A stretch of DNA of 64,000 nucleotides, taken from Vitis vinifera. Taxonomy: Eukaryota > Streptophyta > Magnoliopsida > Vitales > Vitaceae. Below are positions 24,723 to 37,300 of this stretch, piece after piece. The notes beneath the pieces are model-generated. The model was not told the DNA's origin. It saw only the letters and a list, made by a program, of their open reading frames with translations, and did no database searches. Each line of letters begins with the position of its first letter. Position 1 is the first letter of the stretch. The translations under genes were made by a program, and so were the position numbers. The stretch spans positions 23,784,501-23,848,500 of the forward strand of contig NC_081810.1 in assembly GCF_030704535.1 (NCBI RefSeq). Direction: 5' to 3'.

Positions 24723-26299
24723 TATATAAAGTTGATTATTGGATCAATTGATTTGAATCTCTTTCCCCGCTTTTCTCTCTCTATAAATATATTTTGTAAA
24801 CTTGAATAAAATAATTTATTGTTAATAGATTGTAGTCAAATTAATTTTTAAAATATATTTATTGTAAATCAAACTAGAAATTAAGCATCAAAAGATCATC
24901 CTTTTTATTCATTGACATCATCTTGATTGAAAATCAATTAATATCCAACAAAAATGGATAAAACCTTTTATAATATTTGAAGAGCGACATTACATTATTG
25001 CATACAACAAATGAATTTGACTTCAGTTCAAATATAAATCCTCCTCAACTAATTTTTTTTCAAAAAATTAATAATAATAATAATCAACGGTACACTTTTT
25101 AGTGCACCACGACCACATCTTTGGGTGCAATACATGTGCCAAAAAGGGTAAAATAATAGATGAAAAAAGAATGAAAAGCATAATTGAAGATGGTGCGTTG
25201 AAGTTGGATATAGCATATAGGGAACGCACAAGGTCATAGACTCATAATCTCTCCTTTTAATTATTGTGACATGAATTTGGAGATGACTTGGATCGGTAGG
25301 AGATTATGGATGCTATTATTTATTATGTTAATTGTTGGAAGGATAAGTTTAACCACCCTTTCTTTTGTTATTTGATTGTCAAAAAGGAAAATCTACTACT
25401 GCATCTTGGACATGACATCATCTTATCCATATCAAAAGATTTACTTACTTATAAAATTAATTTTTTTTTGGATTTTTTTCTAAATTAAAATAATCACTCC
25501 ATTATTTTTTAAATTAATTTTCCAAAAATAGTTTTAGAATATAAATTTATTAGAGAATTTAAAATAGCTTTTAAATATTTTTAGAAAATAATTTTGAACG
25601 TAATGTTTATTTTTAATCTTTTTTCGTTTTTATACTGCTAATTTTAAAAATACTTTTATAAAATAAATAAAAATATGTTTTTTAAAAAAGCAAAATTTTC
25701 CTAATAATTCTCAAAAATGTGTTTTGATAACAACTAACAACCAAAATTGTTTTAATATCTTTTTGTCCTAAAAACAAAAAATAAAAAATAAAAAGTTGTT
25801 TTTGAGATTTTTATTTTTCAGGAATTACATGAATTAATGGTCCAATTTGGGAATTTAAATTTAATAAATAAATAAATAAATAAGGAAAGAAAGAAAAAAT
25901 CTTTGTCATCTGACGAGGTGGAAAAGTTGGGGAGATTAGCCCAAGCCCCAAGGTACTATGAATGTATGTCAAATAGCAAAAGGCAGGAATAAATAAATAG
26001 CATGCTTGGACTGTTTTTGGAAGCAACTTGTAAGAATATTTTACTTTCTCATTTGCCCCATACTTTAATCATAACTTTTCCCTCCTTTATTTCCATTCTC
26101 TGGGAGAAATTTGTCAATTTGGAGTCGTCACAAAAATCCACAATTATTGGAAATCATCTTTTTATTTTTCCCCACCATTTATGGAAAACGTTTTTAAAAT
26201 CCACAATTAAATTTTTTATGTTTAGTATATATTTGTAAAATCATTTTTTTAAAATTAATCTAAAAAAATTAAAAATTAAAATATTGTCTTGATAAATGT
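23911..26299. other. Intergenic, simple repeats, no gene seen
   Basis: A poly-A-like run follows the MYB stop at about 23911-23933. The block 24420-24620 holds degenerate direct repeats around 'gactagattaggggtgtatgtgaaa'. 25480-25800 has A/T-rich sequence with partly inverted ends, possibly an old MITE. No supported coding region. Confidence 0.45.
24650..24726. repeat. Compound (TC)n(TA)n microsatellite
   Basis: A TC run of about a dozen units passes directly into a TA run of more than twenty units. Likely length-polymorphic. Confidence 0.95.
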
Positions 26300-26452
26300 T
26301 CTTAAAAACTTTTAAACACAAATACCATCATTTTGATATCAAATATAATGTTATCTCTTTGAATTTAATGAAATATAAAGCACAAATTGCATATAATTCA
26401 ACATAATAAACCATGAAACCTTGGCCCAAATGTCGTGTGCCACTATTATCAT

Positions 26453-26582
26453 CTGCGTTTGACAGTAATTTTAAGAAGTCTTTTTTAAGCTTTTCTAATG
26501 CTTGAAAAATAAAAATAAAAAATAAAAAATGAAGTGTTAAAAAGACTAAAAACACTTCATGAAATTGCTATCAAACGCATTC
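26453..26582. mobile_element. Small MITE, about 130 bp
   Basis: 'gcgtttgacagtaattttaagaagt' is inverted at the other end as 'acttcatgaaattgctatcaaacgc'. The two arms fold into a near-complete hairpin with an A-rich loop. A truncated relative lies at about 27760-27870 in copy 2 of the array. Confidence 0.6.
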
Positions 26583-27226
26583 TAATTTAAAAAAAAACCT
26601 TTTTAAAGGAGTATTTTATTGTCCAAATAAATAGGACAACTTTGTTTGTTTTTTAGTAATAAAATACTAAAAATAGAATAAAAGAACATAAGTTGATTGA
26701 TACTAGAATTTGATTTTATATTTTAAAAATAAATCTTACCTTATTTAGGTGGTGCGAATGTAAAGATGATTGTTTCATAAGAGACGATAATCACTATTTT
26801 ATGATAATAGTACTCAAAATCGTAAAAAGCAACGAATCACTTAATGATTTGTACTTTGTTCGATACTTTGATCAAATGAATACTTAACTAGTTTGATCAA
26901 TGACAAGAATGTTTAATTGACATCAACATAAAAAAAAAAAGAATGTTTGATTAGACTTAAAAGATAAGTGATTAAATGCAGAAGGAACAAAGAAAACATG
27001 ATGAATAAATTAGAAACAAGGGGCTCTCCATTTATAGTCGTGGGTGATGAGTATTAGAGGTGTTATATTTTAAGAGCTCATTTGACAGTGATTCTAAAAA
27101 ATACTTTTAGTATCTTTAACACTTCAAAAATTTTATTTTTCAAGTATTACAAAGTTTAAAAACAATTTGTAAAATTACTACCAAACGCATTCTAAATGAC
27201 ATTAAATAAGTTTATTGAAAACTAAG

Positions 27227-27362
27227 AGTATGTTTGACAGTGATTTTAGAAAGTGTTTCTAACATTTCTTATATTTGAAAAATTTTATCATTCAAGCATT
27301 AGAAAGACTAGAAATACTATCTAAAATCACTATCAAACACATTTTAAGAATATGTTTACTAG
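27227..27362. mobile_element. Small MITE, about 135 bp
   Basis: The left arm 'agtatgtttgacagtgatttta' and right arm 'taaaatcactatcaaacacatttt' are inverted. A second copy is at about 29605-29735. The immediate neighbour at about 27067-27198 is another hairpin of the same style ('gagctcatttgacagtgatt' / 'attactaccaaacgcattc'). Confidence 0.6.
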
Positions 27363-29965
27363 TGTTCATACTCTAAATGTGTCTTTTGCAGTGATTATAG
27401 AAAGTGTTTCTAGTATTTTTAATACTTGAATGATGAAAATTTTTAGGTGTAAGATATCAAATAATAAAAATCTGCCTAAAAAATATAGTAAGAAATCTCA
27501 TTGGATTAAGAAGCTTGTGTGAAGCTTAGATCTTATAAAATGGAATTTACAAGACGTCGCAGGCCCACAATTAAGCAATTGGCCAAAAACTTTTAAACGC
27601 AAATATCATCATTTTGATATCAAATATAATGTTATGTCTTTGAATTTAATGAAATAAAAAGCACAAAACTATGTTTATTTCAACGTACCAACCTCATATA
27701 ATTCGACATAATAAACCATGAAACCTTGGCCCAAATGTCGACGTGCCACTATTGTCAAGTGTGTTTGACAATAATTTTATGAAGTTTTTTTTTTTAACCT
27801 TTGCAATACTTTGAAAGATAAAAAAATTTAAATGTTAAAAAGACTAAAAATACTTCATGAAATTGCGCACTCTAATTTAAAATAAACATTTCTAAAAGGG
27901 TATTTTGTTATCCAAATAAATAGGATAACTTTGTTTGTTTTTTAATAATAAAATACTAAAAATAGAATAAAAGAATATAAGTTGATTGATACTAGAATTT
28001 GATTCTATATTTTTAAGATAAACCTTACCTTATTTAGGTGTTGCAAATGTAAAGATGATTGTTTCATAAGAGACAATAATCGTTTTTTTTTTTAATGATT
28101 ATAGTACTCAAAATCATAAAAAGCAACGGATCACTAAATGATTTGTACTTCGTTCGATACTTTGATCAAATGAATGCTTGACTAGTTTGATCAATGAAAA
28201 GAATGTTTAATTGGTATCAACGTCAAAAAGAATGTTTGATTACACTTGAAAGATAAGTGATTAAATGGAGAAGGAACGGATAAATAGGACAACTTTGTTT
28301 GTTTTTTAATAATAAAATACTAAAAATAGAATAAAAGAGCATAAGTTGATTGATACTAGAATTCGATTCTATATTTTTAAGATAAATCTTACCTTATTTA
28401 AGTGTTGCGAATGTAAAGATGATTGTTTCATAAGAGACGATAATCACTTTTTTTTATGATAATAGTACTCAAAATCATAAAAAACAACAAATTACTTTTG
28501 TACGTTGTTTGATACTTTGATCAAATGAATACTTGACTAGTTTGATCAATGAAAAGAATGTTTAATCGGTATCAACGTCAAAAAGAATGTTTGATTAGAC
28601 TTGAAAGATAAGTGATCAAATGGAGAAGGAATAGAGAAAACATGATGAATAAATTAGAAACAAGGGGCTCTCTATTTATAGTCATGGATGATGATTATTA
28701 GAGGTGTTATATCTTAAGAGTCCGTCTGGTAGTGATTCTAAAAAACTCTTTTAGTATTTTTAACACTTCAAAATTTTTATTTTTCAAGTATTACAAAGTG
28801 TAAAAACAATTTGTAAAATTACTACTAAACGCACTCTAAATGACATTAAATAAGTTTATTGGAAGCTAAGAGTACGTTTGACAGTGATTTTAGAAAGTGT
28901 TTCTAACTTTTCTTATACTTGAAAAATTTTATCATTCAAGGATTAGAAATACTAGCAACACTCTAATTTAAAATAAACATTTCTAAAAGGGTATTTTGTT
29001 ATCCAAATAAATAGGACAACTTTGTTTGTTTTTTAATAATAAAATACTAAAAATAGAATAAAAGAACATAAGTTGATTGATACTAGAATTTGATTCTATA
29101 TTTTTAAGATAAATCTTACCTTATTTAGGTGTTGCGAATGTAAAGATGATTGTTTCATAAGAGACAATAATAACTTTTTTTTTTATGATAATAGTACTCA
29201 AAATCATAAAAAAACAACATATCATTGAATGATTTGTACTTCGTTCGATACTTTGGTCAAATGAGTGCTTGACTAGTTTGATCAATGAAAAGAATGTTTA
29301 ATTGGTATCAATGTCAAAAAGAATGTTTGATTAGACTTGAAAGATAAGTGATTAAATGAAGAAAGAACCGAGAAAACATGATGAATAAATTAGAAACAAG
29401 GGGCTCTCTATTTATAGTCGTGGGTGATGAGTATTAGAGGTGTTATATCTTAAGAGCCCGTTTGGTAGTGATTCTAAAAAACACTTTTAGTATTTTTAAC
29501 ACTTCAAAAATTTTATTTTTCAAGTATACAAAGGTTAAAAACAATTTGTAAAATTACTACCAAACGTACTCTAAATGACATTAAACAAGTTTATTGGAAA
29601 TTAAGAGTGTGTTTGACAATGATTTTAAGAAATGTTTCTAACATTTCTGATATTTGAAAAATTTTATCATTTAAGTATTATAAAGATTAGAAACATTATC
29701 TAAAATCATAACCAAACACACTTTTAAAATATGTTTACTAGTGTTTCTACTCTAAATGTGTGTTTAACCGTGATTATAGGAACTGTTTCTAGCATTTTTA
29801 ATACTTGAATGATAAAAATTTTTAGGTGTAAGATATCAAATAATAAAATCTGCCTAAAAAATCTAGTAAGAAATCTCATTGGATTAAGAAGCTTGTTTGA
29901 AGCTCAGATCTTATAAAATGGAATTTACAAGAGGCCACAGAGGCCACAGGCCCACAATTAAGCAA

Positions 29966-31327
29966 TTGGGCCTAAGACTACTCTGAAGGTTTGTGTGGGG
30001 AGAATACAAGGAAGGATTCAAGTTCCCATCACCCAGTGGGCCAAGGCCCACTCACTAATCTTCACCTTTGGGCTTCATTTAAGCCCAATATGGTAGTACA
30101 AATTTTTATTAAATAGGAAGACCTAATTATTAAATGGGTTGTATATGGACATACATAATGCTTTATTTTTTCAAAAAATAAAAATAAAAAATAAAAAAAG
30201 CTATAAAAAAAAAAAGGAAGATAAACCCATTTGGCGCATTATTTATTTGTAAAGTTTAAATGAGCATTTTTATTTTGTTAATTTGTTTTAATGAAAATAA
30301 AAAATTATCCATTTATTTATTTAAAAAAAATGAATTTCAAATAAACTTAATGTGTTAGATTTGTTAAAATTTCTGTAAATTTTAAAAATAATTTAGAATT
30401 AAAAAATATCATAAAATAATAGATCAAAACTAGTTTAGAATGAGTCATAATTGTAGTGTTTTTCCTTTGCACATAATTATATTTTTCTGAATTTTTTTCA
30501 TTAGTTTAAAATAATTTAAGTATGATTGAGTACTAAATTTCTAAAAATGTGACTTTTTTTTTTTACATATTTAAATAAATTTATTAATCATTATTATTTT
30601 AAAATTATTATTATTTATTTTATTAAAAAAATTAATTACATCTTTGTAAAGATGTTAATATCCAAATTTTATGATATATACTAATATCATTGGTTTAATA
30701 AAAATATAATTTATGATTTTATTATAATAGTGGAATTCATATTTTAATAAAAAGTATTTATTTTTTAATTTATTTATAATTGTAAAACTATTTTTTTCAA
30801 TTTTGAATAAAATTTGAAATAAATTTAATTAATATTATATAAATTAAATTTACAAATTTTTCATAAAATCAACAAAAATTTTATTATCAAAAGGGTTTTG
30901 ATTTTTTTTTCTTTATAAAATAATTCGTCCAACATCTTATTTTTAAAAATATATATAAAAAAAGTGTTTTTTATTTTATTTTATTTTTTTAATTTAGAAA
31001 ATAAATTTTATAAACAAGTTTCAAGAAAAAAGGACCAAAGGGGGCCGTAAATTTGCTAGTTGTTATTTCCAAATCATAAATATAAATTAAGTCTTATTTG
31101 TTTGATTAAAGCAAGAAACATTTTTATACTGCCACCTGTGTGTGCTTTACTGTAGAAGATTACGGAGTTCCCAAACAGCCCCTTACATGTGATACCCAAT
31201 TCTAAGTCCCAACAAACTCAAACCCGAACGGCCGTGGACTTGCCGGTGGCTCCGCCGGCTTTACCTTCACAACAACCACTGCCCATCTTCTATATGATAG
31301 GCACACGCTGATTCCACTCTTGAACAG
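29966..31327. other. Intergenic and VAMP714 upstream region
   Basis: 29966-30090 is less AT-rich ('gtgggccaaggcccactcac') and may be the tail of the array repeat. 30100-31020 is extremely AT-rich. 31140-31327 is GC-richer and probably holds the promoter and 5' UTR of the SNARE gene. No clear TATA box is placed. Confidence 0.4.
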
Positions 31328-34300
31328 ATGGCGATTGTCTATGCGCTGGTGGCCAGAGGGACCGTGGTGCTTTCTGAGTTCAGCGCCGTCTCCGGCAACA
31401 CTGGCGCCGTCGCTCGCCGGATTCTTGAGAAGCTGCCTGCCGAGGCCGATTCCAGGCTCTGTTTCTCGCAGGATCGCTACATATTTCACATACTCAGAGC
31501 CGATGGACTCGCGTTCCTTTGCATGGCCAACGACACCTTCGGAAGTCTGTAGTCATCGCTTCTTCGTTTTATTTTTTAATTTTTGGTTTTATTATAATTT
31601 TTGTTTTGTTCGGTTTTTTGGTTGATCTGGCCCGGGAGCTAGGGTTTTGTGTGTTGATTTTTGGTGATTGTGGCTCTGTTTGGTGGCTAGGGTTTAACGC
31701 GTAATTAAAACGAATCTGATGCTTTCTTCTTCATTTCCCTGTTGATCTTATTGTTTACTTGTTTGCTTTTCTGTTCGCGAAGTTTGGCGGTGATGGAAGT
31801 GTTTTCCTTTCCTCAAGTACTTCGGTCTGATCAAGAGATTGGTCGAGGTTTGAATTATAATAAACGCAAAACTGTTGAACTTTGAAATGCGGAAGAAGAT
31901 TGAGTCTTGCTTTTTTGGGTCTCAGAATCATGACTTTTCTTGCTAGTGCAACGAGGATTCGTTTATCTGTGAAACCTTTTTACTGTGTTTTGTGATCATT
32001 AGAGATGGAAGTCCTTCTCGATGACAATTTCTTATCTGTGAAACCGTCTTTCAGTGTTTACTCTTTGGGTTTGGAACTTATTTGCTTTCCTTTTTCCCTG
32101 TTCTACTTACTCCTACAGTTGACTGGAGAATCAATTGGCAGGTCCAAAACTCTATATAGGAACAATATGGATGTTCATGAGGGAATAATGTGGGTTTTCT
32201 ATTCCATCACAGATTTATTTCAAATTTTTGTTGGATAGATATTTTTTCCCCTGAAACTGAAATGATCAATTTGTCACTATGGTAGATTTTTTTGGCTCAA
32301 GCAGGTTGGCCTCTTATTAGACTGATTTCTTAATCACTCTTTATGTAAACCTAGTTTCCATCATAATTGGTTCTAGAAATTATCAGTTACAAACATTCTT
32401 CAAAATTTTTTATATATAAGCCTATTTCCATGTGTACCATGAGGTTTAAGGGAGGTTGCTGTTGGTTCAGAGTTCTGTCCACCTAGAAACCAACTGGAGT
32501 CATTTTAAAAAATGAGATTACATAGAATGTAAAATAAGCCGAACCAGAAACTAGTTGGAATGAAGTCTCATTGGTTTGGATCAGGTTCTGCTTAATTTCT
32601 AAAAGCATTAATTTAGTTTCTTGAAGTTAAAACAACTCATCATAATTATAAATTATGATAAAATTATTGAAAACTTTACTCCTAAAATTGCATCAAAGGG
32701 CTTACATTCAAGCCCAATAAACCAAACCAATCCCTGGGTTCAGGTCAGATCAGGTCAAGCTTTTGTAGGATTGGATTGAAAGAACCAAGTTGTCTCCCTT
32801 GTTTTGGTGGCATGAGATGAGTGAGCTTCCAACTAAACTATGCATGGTTTCCCAAGCTATTTATATACATTTTACCTTGAGTTTTTGGTATTCCAAGAAG
32901 AGGATGTGGCAGTTAAGCAATCATTTCAAGCCTTTAAGATGGGTCATGAAAGCGGTTGGCCAAGACTTCTTGTGAGTCATGATTTAACCATGACTGCCTT
33001 TTTTTCTTCAAGCTACTTAGGCATGCCATGTTGGTCTAAGGTTTTGGCAAAGGGCTTTTTGTGTTCCACAAACACCTCTTCAGTTTGACAGGTAACCAAA
33101 CTCTCTTTCAACAGACTGAATTCTGTAAAAGACGGTTGAACAGCAATTGTCAGGAAAGGTCCTTGCTGAGTCACACAAGATTCCATGTGCTCCATTAACT
33201 CGGGTCAGAGTGTAAGCTTAAAGAAATGCTGAAGAACACATATCCCAAGTGTACATTCTCGGGGGGGGGGGGGGGGGAGGGAGGAATACCTTAGGGAGTT
33301 TCTATGTATGAAATATTGTGTCCATGTCAAATTGTGACTCATACCTGCTCATAGATCATTGGTAGATATACTTTTTCGCTATACACTTCCTATGTACTCC
33401 ATTTTTGATAGGCAAATAAAGTGTGAATGTTATATAGAAAGTGTCAATCGAAATAGTGGATGAAAGTGTATAGGACAATACAACAGGAGCCAAAAGGCAC
33501 AACCAAAAAGGAGGAAACACAAGAATCCCTCACAAAAGACATTAAGCTAGATCCTTCAGTTGGCCAAACCATGTGCACTGTGACTGGTTGCTTCAGGGTG
33601 ACTGGTTGCTTCAGGAATCTTAGAAATAAGGCGTCTCAAAGCTTTAGTCAAGTCAATTGCTTTGATCACCTAAGAATCAAATTCATGAGCCTCTCTTATC
33701 TTGAGTAGCCCAATATATCACTATTACTAAGTCTCCCTCAACTAAAATATTGTCAATCCATCAAATTCACAAGGGTTATGCCATCACATAAAGCAAGGAT
33801 CTTGGCCTCCACAATCAATCCCTCTTTGGCAAACTTGGGAAGTCCTTAACCACATCACCCTATGGTCTCTAAATACATCCCCAATCTCAATATATTGTGT
33901 ATGATCTAAAGAGAGTCCATCAAAATTTAGATTAGGTGACTTGATGTAAGGGTTTACTCAATCAAGGAGGTTTACACTATGCATAACCTCCAAAGACTTT
34001 CTGCTGAAAGAGCGAGTGGACCTGTGGACCAAATGGATTAGGGTCTTTGAAATTTTGTTTTTGCTATTCTAATTGTGAAAGTTGCTAAAATTGGTACCTT
34101 ATTATTTAAATAATGTTTGATCAATCAATATATTGAAAGGTAGATTTTCTTTTTCATTTTTTGATCTTGAAAGTTGCTAAATTGGTATCTTGTTATGAGA
34201 AAATATTTGGTCAATCAGCATTCAGATAAAGGCATTAAAAAAATAAGCATGCAATGTCTAACTAAATAAGGTAATTTATTTAATATAATTTGAACAGCCT

Positions 34301-37300
34301 TCTTATTGAGCCTAATTAGAGCTTGAGTTGAAAACCTTGAACTAGAGGTGAAGTTGTGTTGGGTTGGGTTGTAAGTGGCCTATTCAACTGTTGGGTTAGG
34401 CATGAATTGACCCTGAACTTGCATTAATCCTCTTGGGTTGCTACCTCAATCATGTCTTTTATCAAATTTGTATCTTTCTAGCCAATTTGCTCTAAAAAAA
34501 AACACAATATATGGCATTTTATTTATTTATTTATCTTTAATTGGTAAATCAAAGCTAAATTAAGAAACCCCTAACATGGTGTAACCTAGGAGCACAGGAT
34601 GTATTAGTGGATCACTTAAAAGACAATATACGGTGTTTTGTTTTGACAGCTTATTGGCTTTGGAAAGGTTTGAATTACACAGGATTTTATGAATTGAGAT
34701 CTTAAGTGAAGAAAAATATATTGTTTGAACCAGATGAGAAGACTGAAAAGACACAAAACAATTTTTTTAGCTTTTCTTTTTGGGCAATAGCTGCAACAGT
34801 AGTCATAGTTATTAGAGTAAATTCAAGGGGCAATTACTCCCTGGCTGCTTCGTCTCAACTGTCATATCATGGCTCTTGTTCAAGGGGAGTGCCTCATTGA
34901 TTTTTTATTTTTTTATTGTTTTTTCCTTTTATACTCTTATTCTTGAAATATCTATCTATGTATTAAAATTTTGTATATGCATTAGTTTTCTGTTGGATAA
35001 TTCTTTTAAACACTTAGAAATATTCTTTTGGTTTTTATTTCTTTTATGTTTAAATTAAGTTTTGGATTATATTTAGTGATATGTGAGTGTGAACTAAATG
35101 CATGCATATCCAATTTTACATTATGTTGTATAGTTAACATGCACCCTAGGTTACGCCTCACTTTGCCCAAGTGTTTGCCTTTGGATTGCACCTTGCACCT
35201 AGGCCTTAGGATACCTTTGCACCTTAGGTGTGCCTTCCAAAACTATGTTGTTAGTCCATTTAAGAAACATGAGTCATAGGCATGAGATCAAGTAGCTTCC
35301 CATTCAGGGGATAATGGGGTTTATGTTTATTTCTTCTTAGAAGCAAGTCAAATATGATATTTTAGGGGATAATTATTGAAAGCTTTACCTTTTTGAAGGA
35401 AGATAAAATTATCTTATATTTGAAAATATCCTCAATAGGATTATACAAGATGATTTAAATTTGACATAGTTTATTTCAAATTAATTTACTGGATTCTAGA
35501 ATCTAGTTATGAAAGTTGAAAGCAATGCTAGGAGCAGGGTCCTTTGGGGTGTGAGCAACGCAGTCCATTTTGGATGATCTGGCTAGATATGTTGAGGGCA
35601 GATGGACGCCTATGGGTATCAATATCCTTGAAGTTCTCAGTGCACTGAGCTCGGTCATTTTGGACTAGAGATCAGCCTGCTGATGAGGAGGAGGATTCTG
35701 GAGATGCATAGTGGGATCCATCTTCCCCAATAGGGTGCCTGTTTAACATTGATGTTTGTTCCTTGATTATCTGGGCCCAATGGGTATCAATGACCATGGG
35801 GGAGTAATGGTTAGAGCTTTTCTGCAAGCATACTGGATAGAGTCTGGTTACAAATGCAGAGATGCTGTTTAAAGGCCTGGTCCAGGCTGTTTCTTTGGGC
35901 TGTATGATTTGTTGTGGATGGTGATGCTACTGCAGCTCTTTCCTGGGCAAAGAGGGCCTTGGAAATTGCACTCATTGCTTTGTAGAATTTTTAATATGTG
36001 TTCTGGTGTGGTTACTCCTTTTTGAGATACCTTGCTCAGCAAACCTTTTAGCAGATTGTTTGGCTAGGGAGGGAGGCACTAAACTAGAGGACTTCATAGG
36101 GGATTTTATGCCTCATTTAAGGGTTGCTCCCCCTTCCCCTCCCTCCCTCTCTCTCCCTTCCTCCTCCCGGTCTTGCTTTACTTTTTTTTTTTAATTGATT
36201 TTTATTTTATTTTTTCTATCTGTTGTGTTAGGGTACACTTTTTGGCAGCATTTTCTCTTATTCTGTATGTCTCTTTTGTGAAGGATAGCTTGTCCTTCTT
36301 GCACATGTTTTTTTATATACATGTAGAACCTAGCTTCTATTTTTTAAAGAACAGAATGACCAATTGATGAAACTCTCATTCCTTTGTAATCTTTTAGCTT
36401 GGGTTAGCTTGCACTTAAGTGAAGGCTCAATGCCTTTGATTTGGTAGAGTGGTGGGGTCTTGTTGAGTGTTAGGGTTTTTTTTGTGCCTTTTTCTTTTGA
36501 GGTATTGCTTTAGGTGCCCCTTGTATTTGTCTTGTATACTTTGGTGTATTTTCTTCTTTTACTAATTTATAAATACCAATCTATACCTATATATAAAGAA
36601 TCCAGCTTTGAATAGAAAATGAAATTGAAACCAGGAGTTTGAGAGCTAGCTGGATTCCTCTCTTTACATCCATGGGGATTCTACCATTATAGTCTAAGTA
36701 ACATCCCAAACATCACAATTGGGAAAAGAGTGAGCTAGTTTAGAGATATAATTGCCATTCAAGCTAGAATATATGAAAAACACAAGGGAATTTTAACCCA
36801 TCTTTATAGCTGATATAGCTGCTAGGGTTTTGGTTGTGGAAGGGTATCTAAGGTGGGGCTTCTCCCCTACATATGGTATTGATGGCCTTACATGAAGGTT
36901 TCTTGAAAGGGAACATTAATAAAGGCATGTAGAGGCAGATATCTTGAACTACACCTTTTCGGATGGATCTTTCTACCTGGGTATTGATTTTGCTACTGTA
37001 ACCAATTTTAGTTGTGCTATTATCTTTGTTTTCTAGAATAAACGATTTTGATTGCTTTTGGTTAGAAGGATTTCACATCCTTCTTTGTACTAATTTTATG
37101 GAAATGAAATATTTGTTTCTGATGAAAAAAAAAAAAAAAAATGAAACCCTTACTTTTTTTTTTTTTTTTTTGGATGTGCTTAGGGATTGCCTTCCTTAAT
37201 GCCATTTAAGTGTGTTTTTCTCTCAGTACCTTTGTCTCTTGAACTAATAGAGCATAACATTTGTACTTATTTATTTTGATGTGTAACTCCCACCTCCTCC

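Larger units (their letters stand above)
26300..29965. repeat. Four-copy array of long direct repeats with embedded MITEs
   Basis: The anchor 'aaaatactaaaaatagaataaaag' occurs near 26663, 27951, 28309 and 29037. Copy 1 (about 26300-27590) and copy 2 start with the same 'aaaacttttaaac...aaataccatcattttgatatc' block, 1.28 kb apart. Copy 2 stops near 28276 and copy 3 near 28963, each jumping back to the 'ataggacaactttgttt' block. Copy 4 runs to about 29965 and again holds 'aatttacaagag...gcccacaattaagcaattgg'. Units include at least three 130-bp inverted-repeat MITEs of the type 'gtttgacagtgatttta...taaaatcactatcaaac'. No coding capacity. Confidence 0.8.

Noticed and set aside
26300..29965. CRISPR-like array
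   Set aside because: Units are hundreds of bases long and contain MITEs, in a plant nuclear context; no short repeat-spacer pattern.
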